Shown here piece after piece: positions 9,165 through 18,760 of a stretch of DNA of 64,000 nucleotides; positions within the stretch are counted from its first letter, which is position 1, and each line of letters begins with the position of its first letter. A program made the position numbers and the translations under genes. The stretch covers positions 124,001 through 188,000 of the forward strand of contig JBHYGK010000023.1 of the NCBI GenBank assembly GCA_051859045.1, in the 5' to 3' direction. Source of the DNA: JBHYGK01 sp051859045 (GTDB lineage Bacteria > Pseudomonadota > Gammaproteobacteria > Xanthomonadales > Xanthomonadaceae). The notes under the pieces are model-generated. The model searched no databases. It was not told where the DNA came from and saw only the letters and a program-made list of their open reading frames with translations.

Positions 9165-10118
9165 ATGAGCACCCCCAAGCACTGCCCCCTGCTGATCCTC
9201 GGTTCCGGTCCCGCCGGCTGGACCGCCGCCGTCTACGCGGCCCGCGCCAACCTCAAGCCCGTCGTCGTCACCGGCCTGCAGCAGGGCGGCCAGCTCATGA
9301 CCACCACCGAGGTCGACAACTGGCCGGGCGACGCCCACGGCCTGATGGGCCCGGACCTGATGGCGCGCATGCAGGCGCACGCCGAGCGCTTCGACACCGA
9401 GGTGGTGTTCGACCACGTGCACACCGCCGACCTCTCCAAGCGCCCGTTCACGCTGACCGGCGACGCCCACACCTACACCTGCGACGCGCTGATCATCGCC
9501 ACCGGCGCCAGCGCCAAGTACCTCGGCCTGCCCTCCGAGGAGGCCTTCAAGGGCCGCGGCGTGTCGGCCTGCGCGACCTGCGACGGCTTCTTCTACCGCG
9601 ACCAGGACGTGGCGGTGATCGGCGGCGGCAACACCGCGGTCGAGGAGGCGCTGTACCTCTCCAACATCGCCCGCAAGGTCTACCTCGTGCACCGCCGCGA
9701 CAAGCTGCGCTCCGAGAAGATCCTGCAGGACAAGGTCTTCGCCAAGGCCGCGGCCGGCAAGATCGAGCTGGTCTGGAACCACGCGGTCGAGGAGGTGCTG
9801 GGCGACGACAGCGGCGTCACCGGCATGCGCCTGGCCTCGACCATCGACGGCGCCACCCGCGAGATCGCGGTGCATGGCTTCTTCGTGGCCATCGGCCACA
9901 GCCCGAACACCCAGCTGTTCGAGGGCCAGCTCGAGATGAAGAACGGCTACCTGAAGATCCGCTCGGGCCTCGACGGCGGCGCCACCGCCACCTCGATCCC
10001 CGGCGTGTTCGCGGCCGGCGACGTCGCCGACCAGGTCTACCGCCAGGCGATCACCTCGGCCGGCTTCGGCTGCATGGCCGCGCTGGACGCCGAGAAGTTC
10101 CTCGACGACGGCCACTGA
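9165..10118 (+). CDS. trxB: Thioredoxin-disulfide reductase
   Basis: TrxB transfers electrons from NADPH through FAD to thioredoxin. The 317-aa length is typical. The protein has the FAD-binding LLILGSGPAGWTAAVYAARA, the redox-active CATC motif (CATCDGFFYRDQDVAV), the NADPH-binding GGGNTAVEEALYLS, and the C-terminal FAD motif VFAAGDVADQVYRQAITSAG. The ATG at 9165 has no evident Shine-Dalgarno: the bases before it read gcgcgaatcatac. The message may therefore be short-leadered or leaderless. It is divergent from ald and 10 nt upstream of an acyltransferase-like gene on the same strand. Confidence 0.95.
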   Translation: MSTPKHCPLLILGSGPAGWTAAVYAARANLKPVVVTGLQQGGQLMTTTEVDNWPGDAHGLMGPDLMARMQAHAERFDTEVVFDHVHTADLSKRPFTLTGDAHTYTCDALIIATGASAKYLGLPSEEAFKGRGVSACATCDGFFYRDQDVAVIGGGNTAVEEALYLSNIARKVYLVHRRDKLRSEKILQDKVFAKAAAGKIELVWNHAVEEVLGDDSGVTGMRLASTIDGATREIAVHGFFVAIGHSPNTQLFEGQLEMKNGYLKIRSGLDGGATATSIPGVFAAGDVADQVYRQAITSAGFGCMAALDAEKFLDDGH

Positions 10119-10128
10119 GGCCGCGCGC

Positions 10129-11310
10129 GTGCTGAGGCTGCACGCGCGGATCGACGAGATTCCGGCCGCCGCCTGGGACGCGCTGCACGTCCCGGCGGCC
10201 GGCCCCGACGCGGCCTCGCCCTTCCTGCGCCACGCCTTCCTCGACGGGCTCGAGGCCACAGGCTGCCTGCGCCCCGACTGGGGCTGGGTGCCGCGCCACG
10301 CCAGCCTCTGGGACGGCGACACCCTGGTCGCGGCCGCGCCGGCCTACCTCAAGGGCAACTCGCACGGCGAGTTCGTGTTCGACCACGCCTGGGCCGCGGC
10401 GCATGCGCGCTACGGCCTGCCCTACTACCCCAAGTGGCTGGTCGGCGTGCCCTACTCCCCGGTCACCGGGCCGCGCGTGCTGGCCCGCGACGACGACGCG
10501 CGGCGCGCGCTGGTCGCGGCGATGGCCGCCCAGGCCGAGGCCGACGGGCTGTCCTCGCTGCACCTGAACTTCCTGCCCGCCGCCGAGGCCGCGGCCGTCG
10601 ACGCCGCGGGCGGCCGCTGGCTGGCGCGCCACGACGTGCAGTACCACTGGCGGGCCGATCCGGCCTGGGGCTCGCTCGAGGACATGCTCGCGGCGATGTG
10701 GCCGAAGAAGCGCAAGAACATCCGCCAGGAGCGCGAACGCGTGGCCCGAGAAGGCTGGCGCTTCCGCGTGGTGCACGGCGACGAGGCCGGCGAGGCCGAG
10801 CTGGCGGCCATGCACCGCTTCTACCTGTCCACCTTCCTCGACAAGGGCAACCACCCGGCCCTGTCGCTCGACTTCCTCCGCCACCTGGCCCGCGCCATGC
10901 CGCGCGCGCTGGTGCTGGTGCTGGGCGAGCGCGCGGGGCGGATCGCGGCCGGCGCGCTGTGCCTGCGCGGCGGCGACACGCTCTACGGCCGCTACTGGGG
11001 CTGCGACGAGGACAGCCCCGGCCTGCACTTCGAGGCCTGCTACTACCAGGGCATCGCCTACTGCCTGCGCGAAGGCCTGGCGCGCTTCGAGCCCGGCGCC
11101 CAGGGCGAGCACAAGATCGCGCGCGGCTTCCTGCCCGTGCTCACCCACAGCCGGCACCGGGTGTTCGCCCCCGGCTTCGACGACGCGCTGGCGCGCTGGT
11201 GCGACGAGGAGCGCCGCGACACCCTGCGCTACCGCGACGCGGTCGCCGCGCATTCCCCGTTCCGGCCGGCCGGCGAGGCGGCCGGGGCGGGCGGCGAGGG
11301 AGCGGGCTGA
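10129..11310 (+). CDS. GNAT-like peptidogalycan biosynthesis/recognition family protein (COG3146)
   Basis: This 393-aa protein resembles the COG3146/DUF482 family of GNAT-fold acyltransferase-like proteins related to FemAB enzymes, usually annotated 'N-acetyltransferase' or 'peptidogalycan biosynthesis'. Typical segments are YYPKWLVGVPYSPVTGPR, MWPKKRKNIRQERERV and RYWGCDEDSPGLHFEACYYQGIAYCLREGL. The C-terminal half contains an EPGAQGEHKIARG-like loop (FEPGAQGEHKIARGF). The start is GTG at 10129, 10 nt after trxB, and the stop is 1 nt before aat, so it probably forms a trxB-aat operon. The substrate is unknown; a role in amino-acyl transfer is suggested only by family and by aat next door. 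Confidence 0.75.
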   Translation: MLRLHARIDEIPAAAWDALHVPAAGPDAASPFLRHAFLDGLEATGCLRPDWGWVPRHASLWDGDTLVAAAPAYLKGNSHGEFVFDHAWAAAHARYGLPYYPKWLVGVPYSPVTGPRVLARDDDARRALVAAMAAQAEADGLSSLHLNFLPAAEAAAVDAAGGRWLARHDVQYHWRADPAWGSLEDMLAAMWPKKRKNIRQERERVAREGWRFRVVHGDEAGEAELAAMHRFYLSTFLDKGNHPALSLDFLRHLARAMPRALVLVLGERAGRIAAGALCLRGGDTLYGRYWGCDEDSPGLHFEACYYQGIAYCLREGLARFEPGAQGEHKIARGFLPVLTHSRHRVFAPGFDDALARWCDEERRDTLRYRDAVAAHSPFRPAGEAAGAGGEGAG

Positions 11311-11311
11311 C

Positions 11312-12070
11312 GTGGTGCCCTGGCTGTCGGGCGACCCGCACGCGCCCTTCCCCGACCCGGCGCTGTGCCAGCGCCACGACGGCCTCGTCGCGGCCGGCGG
11401 CGACCTGTCCTCGCCGCGCCTGCTGGCCGCCTACCGGCAGGGCCTGTTCCCGTGGTTCTCCGAGGGCGACCCGCTGCTGTGGTGGTCGCCGGAGCCGCGC
11501 TGCCTGTTCCGCACCGACGGCGTCCGCCTGCCCTCGAAGTTCCGCCGCGCGCTGGCGCGCAGCGACTGGAGCGTGCACGCCGACACCGCCTTCGCCGACG
11601 TCATCGACGCCTGCGCCCGCCAGCCCCGCCCGGGCCAGCACGGCACCTGGATCACGGCCGCGATGCGCGAGGCCTACGCCCGGCTGCACGCCGAGGGCCA
11701 CGCGCACTCGATCGAGGTCCGCGACGGCGCGGGCCGGCTCGTCGGGGGCCTGTACGGGGTGGCGGTGGGCCGGATGGTGTTCGGCGAGAGCATGGTCAGC
11801 CTCGCAGCCGGCGGCTCGAAGGTGGCCCTCGCCGCGCTCGCCCACCGGATGCGCGGCTGGGGCTGGCCGCTGCTCGACGCCCAGCTCGAGAACCCGCACC
11901 TGCGCTTCCTCGGCGCCGAGCTGTGGCCGCGGCGGCGCTTCCTCGCCGCGCTGCCGGCGCTGGTGGACGCCGTCGACGCCCCGCCGCCCGGCCCCTGGAC
12001 CGCCGCCTTCGGCGTCCTCCCGGCCGCCGCGCTGGCCGCCGCGCCGGGCACCCCGGCCCCGGGCGCTTAA
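11312..12070 (+). CDS. aat: Leucyl/phenylalanyl-tRNA--protein transferase
   Basis: Aat transfers Leu or Phe from tRNA to N-terminal Arg/Lys, creating N-degrons read by ClpS-ClpA. The 252-aa protein has the diagnostic LVAAGGDLSSPRLLAAYRQGLFPWFSEG and WWSPEPRCLF near the N-terminus, and GGLYGVAVGRMVFGESMVS in the catalytic core. It starts at GTG 11312, 1 nt after the previous stop. ClpA and clpS lie 3.5-6 kb away on the opposite strand, so the whole pathway is in this window. The last ~15 residues are alanine/proline-rich and probably not functional. Confidence 0.95.
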   Translation: MVPWLSGDPHAPFPDPALCQRHDGLVAAGGDLSSPRLLAAYRQGLFPWFSEGDPLLWWSPEPRCLFRTDGVRLPSKFRRALARSDWSVHADTAFADVIDACARQPRPGQHGTWITAAMREAYARLHAEGHAHSIEVRDGAGRLVGGLYGVAVGRMVFGESMVSLAAGGSKVALAALAHRMRGWGWPLLDAQLENPHLRFLGAELWPRRRFLAALPALVDAVDAPPPGPWTAAFGVLPAAALAAAPGTPAPGA

Positions 12071-12078
12071 CGGGATTT

Positions 12079-12107
12079 TTGCTTGCGGGGCAAGGGTCTG
12101 GCATGAT
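12079..12107 (+). promoter_or_regulatory. Sigma-70 promoter of infA
   Basis: TTGCTT (12079-12084), a 17-nt spacer and CATGAT (12102-12107) lie in the 80-bp gap between aat and infA, inside an unusually AT-rich stretch (cgggatttttgcttg). The predicted leader is about 37 nt, so infA can be transcribed independently of aat. Confidence 0.6.
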
Positions 12108-12150
12108 GCCGGTCTTCCAAGCGCCGCTTCCTGTGGCGCCCCGTGAGCGT

Positions 12151-12369
12151 ATGTCCAAAGACGATTCCATTGAGCTCGAGGGTTCCGTCCTCGAGACCCT
12201 GCCCAACACGATGTTCCGCGTGAAGCTCGAGAACGGCCATGTCATCACGGCCCACATCTCCGGCCGCATGCGCAAGAACTACATCCGCATCCTCACGGGC
12301 GACAAGGTCAAGGTCGAGATGACTCCCTATGACCTGTCCAAGGGCCGCATCACCTACCGCATGAAGTAA
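12151..12369 (+). CDS. infA: Translation initiation factor IF-1
   Basis: IF-1 is a 72-aa OB-fold protein that occupies the ribosomal A site during initiation. The sequence runs from MSKDDSIELEGSVLETLPN to the C-terminal DLSKGRITYRMK and contains the conserved FRVKLENGHVITAHISGRMRKNYIRI. The start is the ATG at 12151; the frame is open far upstream but that part is antisense-like and overlaps aat. It has its own promoter at 12079-12107 and a 15-bp hairpin 45 nt after the stop. An aat-infA neighbourhood is common in gammaproteobacteria. Confidence 0.97.
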   Translation: MSKDDSIELEGSVLETLPNTMFRVKLENGHVITAHISGRMRKNYIRILTGDKVKVEMTPYDLSKGRITYRMK

Positions 12370-12414
12370 GCCGGCCGACGCCCCGCGTCGCCGCGCCCCG
12401 CTTCCTCGCCTGCC

Positions 12415-12448
12415 GCGAACGCCGCGCCCCTCCGGGCGCGGCGTTCGC
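12415..12448. terminator. Long GC-rich hairpin between convergent infA and phosphatase gene
   Basis: A perfect 15-bp stem (12415-12429 pairs with 12434-12448) closes a 4-nt loop, ctcc. No T-run follows on either side. Its position between the stops of two convergent genes makes a bidirectional terminator likely. Confidence 0.6.
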
Positions 12449-12465
12449 GTGCGCGCGGGCCGGGC

Positions 12466-13110
12466 TCAGAGCGCCCGGTGCACGGCCTCGCCGAAGAACG
12501 GCGTGTGGTGGGCGCAGTCGTTCAGGCGCACCACCTCCAGCGTCGCCGGGCTGGCGCCCTCGAGCAGGTTCAGCGTGGTCGGCGCCTGGCGGAAGCTCCA
12601 CAGCCGCGCGAGCGGCAGGCCGAGGATGCGCGCCACCAGCACGCGGTTGACCGCGTCGTGCGCGACCACCAGCAGGGTGTCGTCGTCGCCGAGCCCGTGC
12701 ATCGCGCGCTCCAGCCCGCGCCAGGCGCGCTCGAGCACTTCGCCGAGGCACTCGCCGCCCGGCATCTGCACGCCGTCCGGGGTCTCGCGCCAGGCCTTCA
12801 GGCGCTGCGGGTCGCGCTCGCGGATCTCGCTCGCGAGCAGGCCCTCCCAGTCGCCGTGGGCGATCTCCTGCAGGTCCTCGTCCAGCGCCAGCATCGGCGC
12901 GCGGGCATCGCCAAGCGCGAGCTCGGCGGTGCGCCGGGCCCGCACCAGCGGCGAGGCCACCGCGCGGGTGATCGGCACGTCCGCCAGGCGCGCGCCCAGC
13001 GCGCGGGCCTGGCCCTCGCCCACCGGCGACAGCGCGATGTCGCGCTGGCCCTGGTAGCGGCCTTCGGCATTCCACGGCGTCTCGCCGTGCCTCGCGAGCA
13101 GCACGCGCAT
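12466..13110 (-). CDS. Histidine phosphatase family protein (phosphoglycerate-mutase-like)
   Basis: This 214-aa protein has the RHG motif LLARHGETPWN (His8 is the phospho-acceptor), the second conserved arginine in SPLVRARRTAELA, the catalytic glutamate in EIAHGDWEG, and the second histidine in LLVVAHDAVNRVLVA. It belongs to the cofactor-dependent phosphoglycerate mutase/CobC superfamily. The start ATG overlaps the serA stop by one base (13110), which indicates translational coupling. A phosphatase in the serine pathway (phosphoserine phosphatase of the PspA/Hydrogenobacter type) is a reasonable guess from this coupling, but the sequence alone does not decide between that and a generic sugar-phosphate phosphatase. 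Confidence 0.8.
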   Translation of the reverse strand: MRVLLARHGETPWNAEGRYQGQRDIALSPVGEGQARALGARLADVPITRAVASPLVRARRTAELALGDARAPMLALDEDLQEIAHGDWEGLLASEIRERDPQRLKAWRETPDGVQMPGGECLGEVLERAWRGLERAMHGLGDDDTLLVVAHDAVNRVLVARILGLPLARLWSFRQAPTTLNLLEGASPATLEVVRLNDCAHHTPFFGEAVHRAL

Positions 13111-14672
13111 CAGAGGGCCTCCATGCTCAGGATGCCGGGGATCGCGCGCAGCGCGACCAGCTGCGCCGCCGGCACCTCGCGGTCGACGGTGATCGCCGCG
13201 ACCGCGTGGCCGTCGCCGGTGGAGCCCAGCGCGAAGTTCACGATGTTCACCCCGGCCGCGCCGAGGTGGCTGCCGAGCAGGCCGATCACGCCCGGGCGGT
13301 CCTCGTTGCGCATCAGCAGCAGGTGGGCCAGCGGGTCGAAATCGAGCTCGACGCCGTCCAGGCGCACCACGCGCGGGCCGCGGTGCAGGGTGGCCTCGAT
13401 CTCGCGCGGACCGCCCTCGCCTTCCACCCGCACGCGCAGCAGGCGGTCGAAGCCGTCGCCGTCGCCGCCGAGGGTCTCGGCCACCACGAGGCCGCGCGCG
13501 GCGGCCTCGGCCAGCGCGTTCACCGGCGTGACCCGGCCCGAGGAGGTGCCCAGCAGCGCCGCCACCAGCAGTCGGCTCAGCGGGCGCGGGTCGAGCGCCT
13601 CGGTGCGGCCGGCGTAGGTGAGGTGCAGCGCGGTCGGCGCCGGCACCAGGCGCACCGCGAGGCGGCCGAGCGCCGACATCAGCGGCATCCACGGCCCCAC
13701 CTCGCGCGCGGCCTCGGCCGACAGCGGCGGCAGGTTGACGCAGCCGGCCACCGCGCCGGTGGCCACGAAGTCGATGATCTGGCGGGCGAGGATGGTGCTC
13801 ACCGCCTGCTGGGCCTCGGACGTGGAGGCGCCGAGGTGCGGGGTCAGCACCAGCTTGGGATGCGCGCGCAGCGGCGAGTCGGCCTGCAGCGGCTCCGTGG
13901 CGAAGGTGTCGAGCGCGGCGCCGGCCAGGTGGCCCTCGTCGAGCAACCGCAGCAGCGCGTCCTCGTCCACCAGCCCGCCGCGGGCGGCGTTGATCAGGCG
14001 CGCGCCGGGCTTCATCCGGCGCATCCGCGCCTCGTCGAGGAGGTGGGTCGTCTCCTTGGTGCGCGGGATGTGCAGCGTGATGACGTCGGCCCAGGCCAGC
14101 AGGTCGTCGAGCGGCATCAGCGGCACCGCGCCCTTGGCGGCGACGCCCGCCGGCAGGAAGGGGTCGAACGCGGCGACCTCCATCCCGATGCCGGCGGCCT
14201 TGCGCGCGACCGTGCCGCCGATGCGGCCGAGGCCGATCACGCCCAGGCGCTTGCCCTCGAGCTCGAAGCCGGTGAGGCCGTTCTTGGGCCACTCGCCGGC
14301 CTTCATGCCCGCGTCCGCGCGGGCCACGTGCCGCGCCAGCGCGAACAGCAGCGCCACGGCCTGCTCTGCCGCGGCCAGGGTGTTGCCGTCGGGGGCGTTC
14401 ATCACCGCGATGCCGCGGGCGGTGGCGGCCTCGACGTCGATCGTGTCGACGCCGGCGCCGGCGCGGCCGATCACGCGCAGGCCCTTGGCGGCGGCGATGG
14501 CCTCGGCGGTGACCTTGGTGGCCGAGCGCACCAGCAGGGCGTCGACGCCGTCGAGCCGGCGGGCGAGCTCGGCGGGGTCCTTGATGGGGTCGCTGGTCTC
14601 GATGGTCCAGCCGGCCGCCTTGAACAGGCTCAGGCCGTCTTCGTGGATGCCGTCACAGGCAAGTACGCGCAT
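13110..14672 (-). CDS. serA: D-3-phosphoglycerate dehydrogenase, long type
   Basis: SerA oxidises 3-phosphoglycerate to 3-phosphohydroxypyruvate, the first step to serine. The 520-aa protein has the NAD-binding LGVIGLGRIGGTVARKA, substrate residues in GRAGAGVDTIDVEAA, the catalytic pattern ARGGLVDEDALLRLLDEG ... LTPHLGASTSEAQ, an intervening ASB-like domain (residues ~325-450), and a C-terminal ACT domain (NEDRPGVIGLLGSHLGAAGVNIVNF). I chose the ATG at 14672 because GGAGAG lies 7 nt upstream. An in-frame ATG at 14696 has no ribosome binding site. The stop shares a base with the start of the downstream phosphatase gene. Confidence 0.95.
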   Translation of the reverse strand: MRVLACDGIHEDGLSLFKAAGWTIETSDPIKDPAELARRLDGVDALLVRSATKVTAEAIAAAKGLRVIGRAGAGVDTIDVEAATARGIAVMNAPDGNTLAAAEQAVALLFALARHVARADAGMKAGEWPKNGLTGFELEGKRLGVIGLGRIGGTVARKAAGIGMEVAAFDPFLPAGVAAKGAVPLMPLDDLLAWADVITLHIPRTKETTHLLDEARMRRMKPGARLINAARGGLVDEDALLRLLDEGHLAGAALDTFATEPLQADSPLRAHPKLVLTPHLGASTSEAQQAVSTILARQIIDFVATGAVAGCVNLPPLSAEAAREVGPWMPLMSALGRLAVRLVPAPTALHLTYAGRTEALDPRPLSRLLVAALLGTSSGRVTPVNALAEAAARGLVVAETLGGDGDGFDRLLRVRVEGEGGPREIEATLHRGPRVVRLDGVELDFDPLAHLLLMRNEDRPGVIGLLGSHLGAAGVNIVNFALGSTGDGHAVAAITVDREVPAAQLVALRAIPGILSMEAL

Positions 14673-14965
14673 GGTGGTGCTCTCCGTGGGATGCATGGCC
14701 GGCCGCGGACGCGGCCAGGGGGCGACGGAGGTGCGAGGGATCCCATGCGTTCCGGCCAGGCCCCGAGGGGGCGCCGGGTGGCGGACGCGGCCGTGCTGCG
14801 GGCCGGGGCCGCCGCGTCCTGCGGGACGCGACCTTGGAGCGGCGCGAGGGCCGATCCGCGGGTCAGGAGACGGGGCTGAAACAGCATGGGAGTCCTGAAC
14901 CTCTCGCCGCCGAGGCTAGCACCCCGGCGGCGAGCGATGGAACCCCCCGGCCCGCGGCCGCGGCC
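14673..14965 (-). other. Leader/intergenic region upstream of serA
   Basis: These 293 bases lie between serA and the DUF1428 gene and hold no convincing gene. They contain a 10-bp hairpin (14903-14934), a possible -10 element TAGCCT (complement of 14913-14918), and a potential short reading frame beginning ATG at 14887 after AGGACTCCC, which runs into serA in another frame. If the -10 is used, the serA leader would be about 235 nt, long enough for attenuation, but I see no known riboswitch in it. Confidence 0.3.
14903..14934. terminator. Hairpin downstream of DUF1428 gene / upstream of serA
   Basis: A 10-bp perfect stem (ctcgccgccg with cggcggcgag) closes a 12-nt loop. There is no T-run. It could end transcription of the DUF1428 gene, but it overlaps the likely serA promoter, so its role is uncertain. 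Confidence 0.35.
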
Positions 14966-15325
14966 TCAGAGCGCGAGGAAGGGCTTGAACCCGCCCCAGA
15001 ACATGCGCTTGCCGTCGAAGGGCACGTTGCGCGGGTCGTGCATGAACTGCATGCGCGGGTCGGCGAACACCTTGGCCATGGTCCGGTCTCGGGCGCGCTT
15101 GTTGGGATAGATCGCCCACGACAGCACGACGACCTCGCCCGGGGCGAGCTTCACCGAGCGCGGGAAGCTGGTGCGCTTGCCGGGCTCGACGTCGTCGGCG
15201 ATGCACTCGACGTAGGCCGTCGCTCCGTGTTCCTTCCAGACCTTGCCGGCGAGCCGGGCCAGCTTGCGGTACTCGCCGAGCTTGCCTTCCGGCACCGGCA
15301 GCACGAACGCATCCACGTAGGACAT
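14966..15325 (-). CDS. DUF1428 domain protein
   Basis: This 119-aa cytoplasmic protein matches the DUF1428 (YbaA-like, ferredoxin-fold) family. It begins MSYVDAFVLPVPEGKLGEYRKLA and has GATAYVECIADDV, VVLSWAIYPNKRARD and MPFDGKRMFWGGF-like residues (VPFDGKRMFWGGFKPF) at the C-terminus. The biochemical role of the family is unknown; structures resemble dimeric alpha-beta barrel proteins. The ATG at 15325 is preceded by GGAGGCCCCG. It stands alone between clpA and serA, with hairpins on both sides, so it is probably a single-gene unit. Confidence 0.85.
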   Translation of the reverse strand: MSYVDAFVLPVPEGKLGEYRKLARLAGKVWKEHGATAYVECIADDVEPGKRTSFPRSVKLAPGEVVVLSWAIYPNKRARDRTMAKVFADPRMQFMHDPRNVPFDGKRMFWGGFKPFLAL

Positions 15326-15478
15326 CGGGGCCTCCTGGACGGGCGGCGCGGGACGGCCGCCCCGCGGGCGACCCTACACCCGGGCGACGGCGTCGCGGGC
15401 GGCGTCCGTCGGCGCGCGCCTCGTCGGCGCGGGCCGCGCCGGCCCTCCCCGCGACGACGCGGCCCCCGGACGCGCCGA

Positions 15479-15498
15479 GGGCGGCCCGAAGGCCGCCC
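15479..15498 (-). terminator. Hairpin terminator after clpA
   Basis: An 8-bp stem closes a tetraloop that reads TTCG on the minus strand (ggcggcc-ttcg-ggccgcc), an extra-stable UUCG loop, 31 nt beyond the clpA stop. The downstream bases are not T-rich. Confidence 0.55.
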
Positions 15499-15528
15499 CC
15501 GTCGCCACGCCGCCCGGATGTCCGGGCC

Positions 15529-17808
<2,280 letters not shown>

Positions 17809-17847
17809 GTGTGGCCTCCGGGGGGATGGCGCCGATGTGGGGGCTGC

Positions 17848-18174
17848 TCAGGCCTTTTCCATGGTGCACAGGAGCGGGTGCTGGTGCTGGCGGGAGTAAT
17901 CGTTGACCTGGCCGACCTTGGTCTCGGCCACTTCGCGGGTATACACCCCGCAGACGCCTTTGCCACGTGTATGCACGTGCAGCATGACCTGGGTGGCGCG
18001 CTCGCGGTCCATCGAGAAGAAGCGCGAGAGCACCTCGATCACGAAGTCCATCGGGGTGTAGTCGTCGTTGAGCAGGACGACCCGGAACAGGGGCGGGCGT
18101 TCGACCTCCGGGGGGGCGGTCGCGACGGACAGGCCGCGGTCCTGGGCGTGGTCGGGGCGGGAAGGCTGGTTCAT
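17848..18174 (-). CDS. clpS: ATP-dependent Clp protease adaptor ClpS
   Basis: ClpS binds N-degrons and hands them to ClpA. The 108-aa product has a disordered N-terminus (residues 1-25, needed to engage ClpA), then FRVVLLNDDYTPMDFVIEVL with the Asn-Asp pair that grips the substrate amino group, RATQVMLHVHTRGKGVCGVYTREVAETK, and the C-terminal HPLLCTMEKA. The start is the ATG at 18174. A TATACT box ends only seven bases before it, so translation may begin on a leaderless message. Confidence 0.95.
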   Translation of the reverse strand: MNQPSRPDHAQDRGLSVATAPPEVERPPLFRVVLLNDDYTPMDFVIEVLSRFFSMDRERATQVMLHVHTRGKGVCGVYTREVAETKVGQVNDYSRQHQHPLLCTMEKA

Positions 18175-18180
18175 GCGTAG

Positions 18181-18186
18181 AGTATA
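18181..18186 (-). promoter_or_regulatory. -10 element (TATACT) immediately before clpS
   Basis: The minus strand reads TATACT then CTACGC then the ATG of clpS, so a transcript starting 6-7 nt after the box would begin at the start codon. No good -35 is seen at the matching distance. There is no Shine-Dalgarno, which fits a leaderless mRNA. Confidence 0.5.
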
Positions 18187-18289
18187 GGTCCGGGGCCTGA
18201 GGGCCGCGTGCAGGCCGCCGGGTTGGACGGGGCGCGCCGCGATTGCGGACAATGCGGCCCATGACCCGGCTTCCCAAGCCCCCGCCCGC

Positions 18290-18760
18290 ATGCTGACCCA
18301 CGAGCTCGACGCCCGCGGGTTCTGGCAGCCCGACGTCACTGTCGCCACCGTCGTGGAGGCGGACGGCCGCCTGCTTGTGGTCGAGGAGTCGATCCGCGGC
18401 GAGGTGGTGCTCAACCAGCCCGCCGGCCACCTCGACCCGGGCGAGAGCCTGCTCGAGGCCGCCGTGCGCGAGACCCTCGAGGAGACCGCCTGGGAGGTCG
18501 AGCTGCTGCACAGCCTCGGCACCTGCCAGTGGCAGGCCCCGGACGGCCGCCACTACCTGCGCTTCGCCTTCGCGGCCCGGCCGCTGCGCCACCACCCCGA
18601 CCGCGCGCTGGACACCGGCATCCTGCGCGCGCTGTGGATGACCCCACCCGAGCTGGCCGCGGCCGCCCCGCGCCACCGCAGCCCGCTGGTGGCGCGCACC
18701 GTCGCCGACTACCTGGCCGGGGTCCGGATCGGGCTCGAGCACCTGCGGACCCACCCGTGA
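18290..18760 (+). CDS. nudJ: NUDIX hydrolase, NudJ-type phosphatase
   Basis: This 156-aa enzyme resembles E. coli NudJ, which hydrolyses thiamine-pyrophosphate precursors and nucleoside di/triphosphates. The segment FWQPDVTVATVVEADGRLLV leads to NQPAGHLDPGE, and the Nudix box follows as GHLDPGESLLEAAVRETLEE (G46, E52, R60-E61, E64-E65). The box ends TAW where the usual motif has Gly, so residue 67 is Ala. It heads a nudJ-mnmA-hflD operon: its TGA overlaps the mnmA GTG. A weak promoter with GACAAT at 18248-18253 lies upstream. Confidence 0.88.
   Translation: MLTHELDARGFWQPDVTVATVVEADGRLLVVEESIRGEVVLNQPAGHLDPGESLLEAAVRETLEETAWEVELLHSLGTCQWQAPDGRHYLRFAFAARPLRHHPDRALDTGILRALWMTPPELAAAAPRHRSPLVARTVADYLAGVRIGLEHLRTHP

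Noticed and set aside
8957..9178. N-terminal extension of alanine dehydrogenase
   Set aside because: The 74 extra codons are not Ald-like and would overlap the trxB start; MRIGIPRETK is the normal N-terminus.
14630..14887. An 85-codon small protein ahead of serA
   Set aside because: It is Arg/Pro/Ala rich with no family features and overlaps serA. It is kept only as a possible leader reading frame.
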